Part shown: in pieces, positions 38,625 through 47,045 of the stretch | How the letters are laid out: each line of letters opens with the position of its first letter | How positions within the stretch are numbered: the stretch's first letter is position 1 | Source: Pseudomonas putida | GTDB taxonomy: Bacteria; Pseudomonadota; Gammaproteobacteria; Pseudomonadales; Pseudomonadaceae | Assembly (NCBI RefSeq): GCF_001636055.1 | Contig: NZ_CP011789.1 | Coordinates: forward strand, 2,356,001-2,420,000 | Length of the DNA stretch: 64,000 nucleotides | Direction: 5' to 3' | Translations under genes and position numbers: made by a program | The notes under the pieces: generated by a model | What the model was told of the DNA's origin: nothing | Databases searched by the model: none | The model's input: only the letters and a program-made list of their open reading frames with translations

Positions 38625-38746
38625 GCAGGTCATTCGCGGGCAAGTCGTAGCGCCGAACTGACTGCCTGGTCCCGGATGACTGCAACGGCCTTCAGGGTGT
38701 AGCCTTGCCCGATATCCGCTTTCGTTGTGACTGACAGGAGCTTCTC

Positions 38747-39238
38747 ATGCAGCATTACGTAACGCCCGACCTGTGCGACGCCTACCCGGACCTGGTCCAG
38801 GTGCTGGAGCCGATGTTCAGCAATTTCGGCGGCCGCGATTCCTTCGGCGGCCAGATCGTCACCATCAAGTGCTTCGAGGACAACTCCCTGGTCAAGGAGC
38901 AGGTCGAGCTCGACGGCAAGGGCAAGGTCCTGGTGGTCGATGGCGGCGGATCGCTGCGCCGGGCGCTGCTGGGCGACATGCTCGCGGAAAAAGCGGCGAA
39001 GAATGGCTGGGAAGGCCTGGTGATCTACGGCTGTGTGCGTGACGTGGATGTGCTGGTGCAGACCGATGTCGGCGTGCAGGCCCTGGCCAGCCATCCGATG
39101 AAGACCGACAAGCGCGGCATTGGCGACCTCGACGTCGTGGTCAGCTTTGCCGGCGTGACTTTTCGCCCCGGCGAATACATCTACGCCGACAACAATGGCG
39201 TGATCGTCTCGCCAAGCCCCCTGAAAATGCCGGAGTGA
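38747..39238 (+). CDS. rraA: RraA family protein (regulator of RNase E activity / aldolase-like fold)
   Basis: A 163-residue protein that matches RraA in length and sequence ([87 protein letters not shown]). In E. coli RraA binds RNase E and the degradosome and inhibits RNA cleavage. Some family members in Pseudomonas are 4-hydroxy-4-methyl-2-oxoglutarate aldolases, and the G-x-x-RD segment (YGCVRDVD) also fits that activity. Sequence alone does not decide. It lies between the hydrolase and cmaX on the plus strand. Confidence 0.9.
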   Translation: MQHYVTPDLCDAYPDLVQVLEPMFSNFGGRDSFGGQIVTIKCFEDNSLVKEQVELDGKGKVLVVDGGGSLRRALLGDMLAEKAAKNGWEGLVIYGCVRDVDVLVQTDVGVQALASHPMKTDKRGIGDLDVVVSFAGVTFRPGEYIYADNNGVIVSPSPLKMPE

Positions 39239-39265
39239 TGCGCCGCGCGCGCTGATGGAGCATTG

Positions 39266-40261
39266 ATGTTCGAGGAAGACAACGCGCAGTGGGGGCTGGT
39301 CCATGCCCTGGTGCTCGACGGCAAGGGAGGCGCGCGCGCCATTGCCCGTACCGAGTTGGACAACCTGCAATTGCAGGCGCAAGAGAGCCTGTGGTTGCAC
39401 TGGGACCGCAGTCATCCGCAAACCCGCACCTGGCTGCTGCACGACAGCGGCCTGAGCGAGTTCGCCTGCGACCTGCTGCTCGAGGAGAACACTCGCCCAC
39501 GCCTGCTGCCGTTGGCCAACGAGCAGTTGCTGCTGTTTCTGCGCGGGGTCAACCTCAACCCTGGCGCAGAGCCGGAAGACATGGTTTCGGTGCGCATCTT
39601 CGCCGAAGCGCAGCGCGTCATTTCATTGCGGCTGCGGCCTTTGCGCGCGAGCGATGAAGTCTTGCAGCAACTGGATGAGGGCAGGGGGCCGAAATCGGCC
39701 TCCGAACTGCTGCTGCTGATGGGTGAACTGTTGACCGAAAAGGTCCAGGCACTGGTCAGCGACCTGTCCGAAGCGGTCGATCTCGAGGAAGAAAAGGTAG
39801 AATCCGACGAACGGTATAGCCCGGCCCAGGGCAACCTGCAGCAGATTCGTCGTCGTGCCGCCGGCCTGCGTCGCTTCCTGGCGCCGCAGCGTGACATCTA
39901 TGCTCAGCTTTCGCGCAACAAGTGGAGTTGGTTCGCCGACGCCGATGCCGATTACTGGAACGAGCTGAACAACAGCCTGATCCGTTATCTCGAGGAGCTG
40001 GAACTGGCCCGAGAGCGCGCTGCGCTGGTGCTGGAAGGCGAGGACCGGCGGCGCAGCGAGCGGATGAACCGGACCATGTACCGCTTCGGCATCATCACCT
40101 GCATCTTCCTGCCGATGAGCTTCATCACCGGCCTGCTCGGCATCAATGTCGGTGGTATTCCGGGGGCCGAGAATCCCTACGGCTTCCTGTTCGCCTGCCT
40201 GGTGGTGCTGGGTCTGGCCGCAGGGCAATGGTGGTTGTTGCGCAAGTTGCGCTGGGTCTGA
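39266..40261 (+). CDS. cmaX: CorA/ZntB-like transporter CmaX
   Basis: A 331-residue CorA-superfamily protein. A long cytoplasmic N-terminal domain with coiled-coil helices (about 130-260) precedes two C-terminal membrane helices. After the first is the GxN signature, here GINVGG, which replaces the classical GMN and resembles ZntB. I chose ATG 39266 after a GGAG site. It is the first of cmaX-crfX-cmpX-sigX-oprF, a cluster described in Pseudomonas fluorescens. Ion specificity (Mg, Zn or other) cannot be told from the sequence. Confidence 0.9.
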   Translation: MFEEDNAQWGLVHALVLDGKGGARAIARTELDNLQLQAQESLWLHWDRSHPQTRTWLLHDSGLSEFACDLLLEENTRPRLLPLANEQLLLFLRGVNLNPGAEPEDMVSVRIFAEAQRVISLRLRPLRASDEVLQQLDEGRGPKSASELLLLMGELLTEKVQALVSDLSEAVDLEEEKVESDERYSPAQGNLQQIRRRAAGLRRFLAPQRDIYAQLSRNKWSWFADADADYWNELNNSLIRYLEELELARERAALVLEGEDRRRSERMNRTMYRFGIITCIFLPMSFITGLLGINVGGIPGAENPYGFLFACLVVLGLAAGQWWLLRKLRWV

Positions 40262-40359
40262 GCGACGATCACGTATGTATTTTGAAACATTCGTCCCACA
40301 TCGCTGTGTGACCCGTTGGCCAGAGCTCTCGTCTTTGACTGACATCACGCGAGGTGCCC

Positions 40360-40614
40360 ATGCACGATCCGTTTGAAGAATCCTTGCGCGACCTGCTCAA
40401 GGCGTCGCCGTCCGGCCATGACCGAGATGACGATGCCTGCCTGGGTCGCGTGCTGAAAACCGCCAACCGTCAGGTTGGCGCGGGCGATCTGTTCAGCCTG
40501 CTGGGCCGCTGGAGCCAGGCGCTGCTGATCGCTGTCAACAATGGCTCGGCGCATGTCGCGCCGGTGCGCCGTACCCCTGCCGCTGGCAGACAGAAAGCTG
40601 ATAAGGCCGATTGA
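40360..40614 (+). CDS. crfX: CrfX small conserved protein
   Basis: An 84-residue hydrophilic protein starting MHDPFEESLRDLLKASPSGH after a GCGAGG ribosome site (ATG 40360). Residues 30-65 (CLGRVLKTANRQVGAGDLFSLLGRWSQALL) are its most conserved-looking part; the tail is basic. Position between cmaX and cmpX identifies it as CrfX of the sigX region. No biochemical function is known to me. Its stop overlaps the region just before cmpX, so the two are co-translated. Confidence 0.82.
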   Translation: MHDPFEESLRDLLKASPSGHDRDDDACLGRVLKTANRQVGAGDLFSLLGRWSQALLIAVNNGSAHVAPVRRTPAAGRQKADKAD

Positions 40615-40616
40615 AT

Positions 40617-41441
40617 ATGGAACTCGATCTCTGGACCCAGAGCCTGGTCACCGCCATGACTGCCCTTTGGACCAAGGTGGCGAACTTCATCCCCAACCTG
40701 TTCGGCGCGCTGGTCGTGGTGCTGCTCGGTTTCGTGGTGGCCAAGCTGCTCGACACACTGCTGTCCAAGCTGCTCGCCAAGTTCGGTCTCGACCGCCTGA
40801 TGAGCGGGACCGGGCTGACCAAGATGCTCGGCCGGGTCGGTATCCAGGTGCCGATCTCGACCTTGATCGGCAAGATCGTCTACTGGTTCATCCTGCTGAT
40901 TTTCCTGGTTTCCGCCGCCGAATCGCTGGGCCTGGAGCGGGTTTCCGCCACCCTCGACATGCTTGCCCTCTACCTGCCCAAAGTATTTGGTGCGGCGCTG
41001 GTATTGCTGGCCGGTGTACTGCTGGCGCAGCTGGTCAACGGCCTGGTGCGCGGCGCTGCCGAAGGCATCGGCCTGGAATACGCAGCGGGCGTCGGGCGCA
41101 TTGCCCAGGGGCTGGTCATCATCATCGCGATCTCGGTGGCGATCAGCCAGCTTGAGGTCAAGACCGACTTGCTCAACCATGTGATCGTCATCGGACTGAT
41201 TACCGTTGGTCTGGCCGTGGCCTTGGCAATGGGCCTGGGCAGCCGGGAAATCGCCGGACAGATCCTTGCCGGGATCTACGTGCGCGAGTTGTATCAGGTT
41301 GGCCAGCAGGTGCGGATTGGAGAGGTCGAAGGGCATATCGAAGAGATCGGGACGGTCAAGACGACGCTGCTGACCGATGATGGCGAGTTGGTGTCGCTGT
41401 CCAATCGGGTGCTGCTCGAGCAGCGCGTCAATAGCCGCTAA
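40617..41441 (+). CDS. cmpX: MscS-like mechanosensitive ion channel CmpX
   Basis: A 274-residue small-conductance mechanosensitive channel homologue. It has four or five hydrophobic segments (NLFGALVVVLLGFVVAKLLD; IVYWFILLIFLVSAAES; VFGAALVLLAGVLLAQLVNG; VIVIGLITVGLAVALAMGLG). A pore-lining helix rich in Gly/Ala is followed by a beta domain (VGQQVRIGEVEGHIEEIGTV). I chose ATG at 40617; a TTG at 40611, overlapping the crfX stop region, is possible. In the literature CmpX has been linked to sigX activity and envelope homeostasis, which fits its place directly upstream of sigX. Confidence 0.88.
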   Translation: MELDLWTQSLVTAMTALWTKVANFIPNLFGALVVVLLGFVVAKLLDTLLSKLLAKFGLDRLMSGTGLTKMLGRVGIQVPISTLIGKIVYWFILLIFLVSAAESLGLERVSATLDMLALYLPKVFGAALVLLAGVLLAQLVNGLVRGAAEGIGLEYAAGVGRIAQGLVIIIAISVAISQLEVKTDLLNHVIVIGLITVGLAVALAMGLGSREIAGQILAGIYVRELYQVGQQVRIGEVEGHIEEIGTVKTTLLTDDGELVSLSNRVLLEQRVNSR

Positions 41442-41528
41442 CCGCACAAAGCTGTTAATGTATGCCGCCGCAAAAATCGGCCCAAGGGCTGAGCGGCGAC
41501 ATTGACCTGACTGTCGGCCAGATCCGTT

Positions 41529-42119
41529 TTGAATAAAGTCTATTCGCCGCCCATGCGTTACGACCCCCGCGAGCTCACCGACGAGGAGTTGGTGGCGCGT
41601 TCGCATGAGGAGCTGTTTCATGTTACCCGCGCCTATGAGGAGCTCATGCGGCGCTACCAACGGACCCTGTTCAACGTCTGTGCACGTTATCTGGGGAACG
41701 ATCGGGATGCTGACGATGTCTGTCAGGAGGTCATGCTGAAAGTGTTGTACGGCCTGAAGAATTTCGAGGGCAAATCGAAGTTCAAGACCTGGCTCTACAG
41801 CATCACCTACAACGAATGTATCACCCAGTACCGCAAGGAGCGTCGCAAGAGAAGGTTGATGGATGCCCTGAGCCTGGACCCCGTCGAAGAGGCGTCCGAG
41901 GACAAGGCTCCGAAAGCTGAAGAAAAAGGCGGGCTGGATAAATGGCTGGTGTATGTGAACCCGATCGACCGGGAGATTCTGGTGCTACGTTTTGTCGCAG
42001 AGCTGGAGTTTCAGGAGATCGCCGACATCATGCACATGGGCCTGAGCGCCACGAAAATGCGTTACAAGCGTGCGCTCGACAAGCTTCGTGAGAAATTTGC
42101 GGACTCGGTTGAAACTTAG
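41529..42119 (+). CDS. sigX: ECF RNA polymerase sigma factor SigX
   Basis: A 196-residue extracytoplasmic-function sigma factor. Region 2 is in LFNVCARYLGNDRDADDVCQ and VLYGLKNFEGKSKFKTWLYS, region 4 in PIDREILVLRFVAELEFQEI and ADIMHMGLSATKMRYKRALD. A charged linker (about 110-135) joins them. I take a TTG start (41529), giving MNKVYSPPMRYDPRELTDEE; an in-frame ATG 8 codons later (41553) is the main alternative. No anti-sigma gene is adjacent. SigX is known to drive oprF and genes for fatty acid and envelope homeostasis, and oprF is next. Confidence 0.93.
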   Translation: MNKVYSPPMRYDPRELTDEELVARSHEELFHVTRAYEELMRRYQRTLFNVCARYLGNDRDADDVCQEVMLKVLYGLKNFEGKSKFKTWLYSITYNECITQYRKERRKRRLMDALSLDPVEEASEDKAPKAEEKGGLDKWLVYVNPIDREILVLRFVAELEFQEIADIMHMGLSATKMRYKRALDKLREKFADSVET

Positions 42120-42144
42120 TCTTATGCAAATGGCTCAAACGAAT

Positions 42145-42168
42145 CGGCAAGGTCTGCTAGACTTGCCG
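42145..42168 (+). promoter_or_regulatory. Hairpin in the oprF leader/promoter region
   Basis: CGGCAAG (42145-42151) and CTTGCCG (42162-42168) form a perfect 7-bp stem in the sigX-oprF gap. There is no T-run after it. It may be a partial terminator or a structural part of the oprF leader; a second GC stem (CCCC...GGGG, 42179-42198) follows. Confidence 0.45.
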
Positions 42169-42230
42169 TCGAGTTGTCCCCCCGGATTTTGGTGGGGCTG
42201 CTTAACTATCACCAGATGGGGATTTAACGG

Positions 42231-43268
42231 ATGAAATTGAAAAATACCTTGGGCTTGGCCATTGGTTCGCTCGTAGCCGCCACCTCGATTGGCGCTATGG
42301 CACAAGGCCAAGGCGCCGTCGAAACCGAGATCTTCTACAAGAAGGAGTTCTTCGACAGCCAGCGCGACTTCAAGAACGACGGCAACCTGTTCGGCGGCTC
42401 GATCGGTTACTTCCTGACCGACGACGTTGAACTGCGTCTGGGCTACGACGAAGTTCACAACGCTCGTGGCGACGACGGCAAGAACATCAAGGGCTCGAAC
42501 ACCGCCCTGGATGCCGTTTACCACTTCAACAACCCGTACGACGCTATCCGTCCGTACGTTTCGGCTGGTTTCTCCCACCAGTCGCTGGGCCAGACCGGCC
42601 GTGGCGGTCGTGACCACTCCACCTTCGCCAACCTGGGCGCTGGTGCCAAGTGGTACATCACCGACATGTTCTACGCCCGTGCCGGCGTTGAAGCCCAGTA
42701 CAACATCGACAAAGGTGACACCGAGTGGGCACCGAGCGTCGGCGTTGGCCTGAACTTCGGCGGTAGCCCGAAGCAGTCCGCAGCTCCTGCTCCTGCTCCG
42801 GTTGCCGAAGTCTGCACCGACAGCGACAACGACGGCGTCTGCGACAACGTCGACAAGTGCCCTGACACCCCGGCCAACGTTACCGTTGACGCCGACGGCT
42901 GCCCGGCTGCCGCTGAAAACGTCCGCGTTGAGCTGGACGTGAAGTTCGACTTCGACAAGTCGGTCGTCAAGCCTAACAGCTACGGCGACATCAAGAACCT
43001 GGCTGACTTCATGAAGCAGTACCCACAAACCACCACCGTGGTTGAAGGTCACACTGACTCCGTAGGTCCAGACGCTTACAACCAGAAGCTGTCCGAGCGT
43101 CGTGCCAATGCTGTCAAGCAGGTTCTGACCCAGCAGTACGGCATCGAATCCAACCGTGTTGACTCGGTTGGCTACGGTGAGACCCGTCCAGTTGCTGACA
43201 ACGCCACCGAAGCTGGCCGCGCCGTTAACCGTCGCGTAGAAGCTCAGGTAGAAGCCCAGGCCAAGTAA
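42231..43268 (+). CDS. oprF: Major outer-membrane porin OprF (OmpA family)
   Basis: A 345-residue outer-membrane protein. The signal peptide is MKLKNTLGLAIGSLVAATSI through GAMA (24 residues). Residues about 25-180 form an eight-stranded barrel. A Pro/Ala linker (SAAPAPAPVAEV) follows. Next is a calcium-binding type 3 repeat (DSDNDGVCDNVDKCPDTPAN) with the paired cysteines typical of OprF. The C-terminal OmpA-like domain binds peptidoglycan (GHTDSVGPDAYNQKLSERRA; RVDSVGYGETRPVADN). It gives slow-diffusion porin activity and anchors the outer membrane to the wall. A strong terminator follows. Expression by SigX and housekeeping sigma factors is known in relatives. Confidence 0.97.
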   Translation: MKLKNTLGLAIGSLVAATSIGAMAQGQGAVETEIFYKKEFFDSQRDFKNDGNLFGGSIGYFLTDDVELRLGYDEVHNARGDDGKNIKGSNTALDAVYHFNNPYDAIRPYVSAGFSHQSLGQTGRGGRDHSTFANLGAGAKWYITDMFYARAGVEAQYNIDKGDTEWAPSVGVGLNFGGSPKQSAAPAPAPVAEVCTDSDNDGVCDNVDKCPDTPANVTVDADGCPAAAENVRVELDVKFDFDKSVVKPNSYGDIKNLADFMKQYPQTTTVVEGHTDSVGPDAYNQKLSERRANAVKQVLTQQYGIESNRVDSVGYGETRPVADNATEAGRAVNRRVEAQVEAQAK

Positions 43269-43286
43269 TTGGTTTGAAGCTTCACG

Positions 43287-43313
43287 AAAAACCCGGCCTC
43301 GGCCGGGTTTTTC
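43287..43313 (+). terminator. Rho-independent terminator of oprF
   Basis: AAAAACCCGGCC (43287-43298) and GGCCGGGTTTTT (43301-43312) form a 12-bp stem ending in T. Confidence 0.92.
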
Positions 43314-43351
43314 TTTGCCTGTGATTTGGGTGTGCCGCACGGGCGTGCATC

Positions 43352-43376
43352 TGTGGGAGCGGGCTTGCCCGCGAAG
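43352..43376. repeat. Single REP element
   Basis: The core gtgggagcgggcttgcccgc lies between oprF and the convergent kinase gene. Confidence 0.7.
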
Positions 43377-43390
43377 AGGTTCGCTCAGGC

Positions 43391-45061
43391 TTACCTTTTA
43401 AGCAGGATGTACAGCAGCACCAGGTTCAACACCATCGACAACAGCGCCAAGGTTCGCCAGACCTTCAGCGGCTCGCGCTCCAGCAGGGGGCGAGGGCGCA
43501 TGGCCAACTCCTGGCGGTCACCGCGTTCGAGCAGCAGCAGCCATTGTTCGGCAGTTTCGAAACGTTGTGCAGGGTCCACCGAGACGGCTTTTTCCAGGCT
43601 GCGCTGCAACCATTCCGGCAGGTCGGGACGATAGCGCGCAGCGTTGACTGGCGTTGCGAAGCGTGGGCGCTGGAACGCCTCGACTTCGCCGTACGGATAG
43701 TGCCCGGTCAGCAGGTAGTACAGGGTCACGCCAACGGCATAGAGATCCTGGCGGGGTGTCGGTGGCTCACCATCGAAGGCTTCCGGGGCAATGAACGAAG
43801 GCGTGCCGGGCAGATCGTGCGGCTGATCCTCTGATAGCCCTGGGCAATACGCCAGGCCGAAATCCAGCAGGCGCAGTTGACCATCTCCACCCAGGTGCAG
43901 GTTTTCCGGCTTGATATCGCGGTGCAGCAGGTTGCGCCGGTGCAGCACACCCACCGCCTGCAGCAACTGGCGCGTCAGTTCCAGCCATTGCGGTAGTGGC
44001 AAGGGCCCATGCTCGGCGAACAAGCTGGCAAGCGTCTGGCCGGGATATTGGCGCATGAGGTAGTACAGGTGCTGGCGCTGGCTGGCGGCATTCACCTCGG
44101 GGAAGTGTCGGCCAGCAACCCGGCGCAGAAACCATTCTTCGAGCAGCAGCCGTTGGGCGGCGCCTTGATCGGTTTCGCGGGCCGGTGGGAGGGTCTTGAG
44201 CAGCCATGTCTGGCCCTGGGTATCCTTGACCTGGTAGAGCAAGGATTGTCGGCTCTGGGCGAGCAGCGCCTCAACACACCAGCCATCGATGCGCTGGCCC
44301 GTACGCAGGGCGGTTGGTATCGGCCATTCCTGCAACTGCGCAAGGGTATCGCCCAGATTCGCCGAGCCCGGTTGTTCGACCCTGACCAGCAATGCGCTGG
44401 CGTTGTCCTGGCTGCCACACAGGTGCGCGGTGGCGACCAGGGTATCGGCGGCCACCTGCAAGTCAGGCTGCTCACGCAGGATCGAGAGGATCTGCTGATC
44501 GCTCAGGCTTGACCAGACACCATCGCTGAGCAGCACGAAGCACTCGCCTGGCTGCAGTTCACCCTCCCGGTAATCGACCAGCAGGTGTTGGTCCAGACCC
44601 AAGGCGCGCTTGAGCACATGATGCATCCCAGGCTGGTCCCAGACATGGTCATCGCTCAGGCACGACAGGCGACCGTTGTGCCAGTGGTAGGCGCGGCAGT
44701 CGCCGACATGGGCGAGGGTGAACCGCTTGCCGCGCAGCACCAGGGCGGTCAGCGTGGTCATCAGCGGTTGACCGTTGCCCTGGGCGCGCAGCCAGCGGTT
44801 CTGCGCCAGCAGCAGCCGATCCAAGGCCTGGGCCACCCCCCAAGTGGCGGGAGTGGAATAGTAGTCCAGTGCCAAGGCTTGCAGGCTGGCCCTGGCGGCC
44901 AGGCCACCATCGGCGCACTGGCTGACGCCGTCGGCGAGGGCGAACAGGTAGCCCTTGCTGGCGGCCAGCTCTGCGGCCGGGGTGACCAGGCGCAGGGCAT
45001 CCTGGTTTTCCGGGCGCGGGCCGGTGGCGCTGGCCTGGGCGAACGCCAGTTGCAAGCTCAT
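43391..45061 (-). CDS. Bifunctional PP2C-type phosphatase / Ser-Thr protein kinase
   Basis: A 556-residue two-domain signalling protein. Residues about 1-230 are a PP2C-like phosphatase with metal sites ENQDA, FALADGVSQ, HVGDCRAY and LLSDGVWSSLSD. Residues about 265-510 are a Hanks-type kinase with HRDIKPEN (380-387) and DFG (400-402), though the N-terminal glycine loop is weak. A C-terminal membrane helix (about 535-553) anchors it to the inner membrane. It begins 4 bases after the nasA stop, so it is co-transcribed with the nitrate transporter and probably modulates nitrate uptake or assimilation; that role is inferred from position. Confidence 0.92.
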   Translation of the reverse strand: MSLQLAFAQASATGPRPENQDALRLVTPAAELAASKGYLFALADGVSQCADGGLAARASLQALALDYYSTPATWGVAQALDRLLLAQNRWLRAQGNGQPLMTTLTALVLRGKRFTLAHVGDCRAYHWHNGRLSCLSDDHVWDQPGMHHVLKRALGLDQHLLVDYREGELQPGECFVLLSDGVWSSLSDQQILSILREQPDLQVAADTLVATAHLCGSQDNASALLVRVEQPGSANLGDTLAQLQEWPIPTALRTGQRIDGWCVEALLAQSRQSLLYQVKDTQGQTWLLKTLPPARETDQGAAQRLLLEEWFLRRVAGRHFPEVNAASQRQHLYYLMRQYPGQTLASLFAEHGPLPLPQWLELTRQLLQAVGVLHRRNLLHRDIKPENLHLGGDGQLRLLDFGLAYCPGLSEDQPHDLPGTPSFIAPEAFDGEPPTPRQDLYAVGVTLYYLLTGHYPYGEVEAFQRPRFATPVNAARYRPDLPEWLQRSLEKAVSVDPAQRFETAEQWLLLLERGDRQELAMRPRPLLEREPLKVWRTLALLSMVLNLVLLYILLKR

Positions 45062-45065
45062 GCGG

Positions 45066-46277
45066 TCAGACCCGCGCCGCCGTTACGGCAGCCGAACCCC
45101 ATGTGGTGCGCCAGCGACGCTTGACCCCATACAGGCCGAACCAGGCGAGCAACCCCAGGCTGGCGAACAGCCACAGGCCAAGCTGATAGTCGCCGCTGTG
45201 CTGCTTGATTGCACCCAGGCCTGCCGCCAGCAGGAAGCCGCCGATACCACCGGCCATGCCGATCAGGCCGGTCATGACCCCGATTTCCTGGCGGAAGCGT
45301 TGCGGCACCAATTGGAACACCGCACCGTTGCCAGCGCCCAGGCCAAGCATGGCGCTGACGAACAGGGCCAGGGCTGCCGCGGCGCTGGACAGGTTGAAGC
45401 CGACCGCGGCGATGCACACCGCCGCCACACTGTACATCCCGAGCAACGTGCGGATGCCACCGAAACGGTCGGCGAGGGCCCCGCCCAGCGGGCGCATGAG
45501 GCTACCGGCGAATACGCAGGCCGCCGTGTAGTAGCCGGCGGTGATCGGGCTCAGGCCATACTGGTCGCTGAAGTAGCCCGGCAGGGCGCTGGCCAGGCCG
45601 ATGAAGCCACCGAAGGTGACGCTGTAGAAGAACATGAACCACCAGCTGTCTCGGTCGCCCAGGGCCTTGAAATAGTCGGCCATCGCCTTGGGCTTGGGGC
45701 GCTGTGGGGCATTGCGTGCCAGCAGGGCAAAGGCCACGAGAGTGATCACCAGCGGGATGACGGCGAAACCGAACACGTTGTTCCAGCCGAAACCTGCGGC
45801 CAGCACCGGGGCGAGCAGGGCTGCGAACACCGTTCCGGAATTACCCGCACCGGCGATGCCCATGGCCTTGCCCTGGTGCTGAGGTGGATACCACTGCGAC
45901 GCCAACGGCAGCGACACGGCGAACGAGGCACCTGCAACGCCGAGGAACACGCCCAGCAGCAGCGCCTGTTCGTAACTGTGGATGCCCATGAACCAGGCAC
46001 AGGCCAGGGCGACGATCACCACGACCTGGCCGATCAGCCCGGCAGTCTTGGGAGACAGTCGGTCGACCAGCATGCCCATGATAAAGCGCAATATGGCACC
46101 GGCCAGGATCGGTGTTGCCACCATCAGGCCCCGTTGCTGGGCAGTCAGCTGCAGGTCGGCGGAGATCTGCACTGCCAAGGGACCGAGCAGGTACCAGACC
46201 ATGAAGCTCAGGTCGAAGTAGAGGAAGGCGGCAAACAGCGTAGGCACATGCCCGGATTTCCAGAAGCTCGTATTCAT
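45066..46277 (-). CDS. nasA: Nitrate/nitrite transporter of the major facilitator superfamily
   Basis: A 403-residue, 12-helix inner-membrane transporter of the NarK/NasA family. The nitrate signature occurs twice: GIAGAGNSGTVFA in the first half and LGLGAGNGAVFQLVP in the second. I chose ATG at complement of 46275-46277 (MNTSFWKSGHVPTLFAAFLY); an upstream in-frame start would put 11 residues inside the leader. It takes up nitrate for assimilation. Its leader carries an ANTAR-type antitermination element controlled by NasT, whose gene lies directly upstream. The nitrate and nitrite reductase genes are not in the window. Confidence 0.93.
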   Translation of the reverse strand: MNTSFWKSGHVPTLFAAFLYFDLSFMVWYLLGPLAVQISADLQLTAQQRGLMVATPILAGAILRFIMGMLVDRLSPKTAGLIGQVVVIVALACAWFMGIHSYEQALLLGVFLGVAGASFAVSLPLASQWYPPQHQGKAMGIAGAGNSGTVFAALLAPVLAAGFGWNNVFGFAVIPLVITLVAFALLARNAPQRPKPKAMADYFKALGDRDSWWFMFFYSVTFGGFIGLASALPGYFSDQYGLSPITAGYYTAACVFAGSLMRPLGGALADRFGGIRTLLGMYSVAAVCIAAVGFNLSSAAAALALFVSAMLGLGAGNGAVFQLVPQRFRQEIGVMTGLIGMAGGIGGFLLAAGLGAIKQHSGDYQLGLWLFASLGLLAWFGLYGVKRRWRTTWGSAAVTAARV

Positions 46278-46335
46278 TGAACACCTCGCGCGGCTTGCAA
46301 CGGTTGTCATGCCCTGCCTGCGCAGGGCGCAAATG

Positions 46336-46387
46336 AAAAAGACGTCGCTACCCGGTCCATCAGCGTGGAGGGGAGAGCGACGTCTTT
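46336..46387 (-). terminator. Leader terminator of nasA (antitermination-controlled)
   Basis: On the minus strand, AAAGACGTCGCT (complement of 46376-46387) pairs over 12 bp with AGCGACGTCTTT (complement of 46338-46349), followed by more T. It lies between nasT and nasA. The 5' arm overlaps the P2 hairpin of the ANTAR element, so the two structures exclude each other. Confidence 0.85.
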
Positions 46388-46420
46388 GTCGGGATGATGT
46401 GGCAACCGCCGTTGGCTGCC
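46378..46420 (-). promoter_or_regulatory. Two-hexaloop ANTAR antitermination element in the nasA leader
   Basis: On the minus strand P1 is GGCAGCC-AACGGC-GGTTGCC (complement of 46401-46420; 7-bp stem with one G-U pair). P2 is CGAC-AAAGAC-GTCG (complement of 46378-46391). Both loops have six bases with A at position 1 and G at position 4, the defining signature of ANTAR-bound RNA. P2 overlaps the 5' arm of the terminator. NasT bound here should block the terminator and let transcription enter nasA. Confidence 0.88.
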
Positions 46421-46458
46421 TGAGCTATTGGCTGAGCAAGAGCCGGGCCAACATCGAC

Positions 46459-47034
46459 TCAGCCAAGCATCTCGGACATGGCGATGATCTGCTCGGCCAC
46501 CTGAATCAGCTTCTGCTGACGGCTCATGGCCTGGCGACGCATCAGGGTGTAGGCCTGCTCTTCATTGCAGTCCTTCATCTTCATCAGCAGGCCCTTGGCC
46601 TGTTCGATGCGCTTGCGTTCGGCCAATTGCTGGTCGCGAGCCAGCAGCTGCGCCTTGAGCGCCTGGTCGCTCTCGAAGCGGACCATGGCCACGTCCAGTA
46701 TCGGCTGCAGGCGCGCTGCATGGATGCCTTCGACGATGTAGGCGCTGACGCCGGCCTGGATCGCCTGGCGCATCACCCCCGGATCATGCTCGTCGGTGAA
46801 CAGCACGATGGGCCGTGGCTGGTCGCGACTGACCAGCACCACCTGTTCCATCACATCGCGACCCGGTGACTCGGTATCGATCAGCACGACATCCGGGCGC
46901 ACCGTTTCGACGCAGGTGGGCAGGTCGATGGTCAGCCCCGGCGCCTCGATCACATCGAAGCCAGTTTCGATCAGAGCAGCCTTGAGGCGACCGACCTTCT
47001 TCTCGGTATCATCGATCAGCAGAATACGCAGCAT
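46459..47034 (-). CDS. nasT: ANTAR-domain response regulator NasT (antiterminator)
   Basis: A 191-residue regulator. A receiver-like domain (residues 1-120; phosphoacceptor-site D53 in VVLIDTESPG) precedes an ANTAR RNA-binding domain (about 125-185) with AERKRIEQAKGLLMKMKDCN and EEQAYTLMRRQAMSRQQKLI. I chose ATG at complement of 47032-47034 (MLRILLIDD). It starts 11 bases after the nasS stop. In Azotobacter and Pseudomonas, NasS holds NasT inactive without nitrate; nitrate frees NasT to antiterminate nas operons. The target element lies 40 bases past its own stop. Confidence 0.95.
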   Translation of the reverse strand: MLRILLIDDTEKKVGRLKAALIETGFDVIEAPGLTIDLPTCVETVRPDVVLIDTESPGRDVMEQVVLVSRDQPRPIVLFTDEHDPGVMRQAIQAGVSAYIVEGIHAARLQPILDVAMVRFESDQALKAQLLARDQQLAERKRIEQAKGLLMKMKDCNEEQAYTLMRRQAMSRQQKLIQVAEQIIAMSEMLG

Positions 47035-47045
47035 GGTGGCCACCT

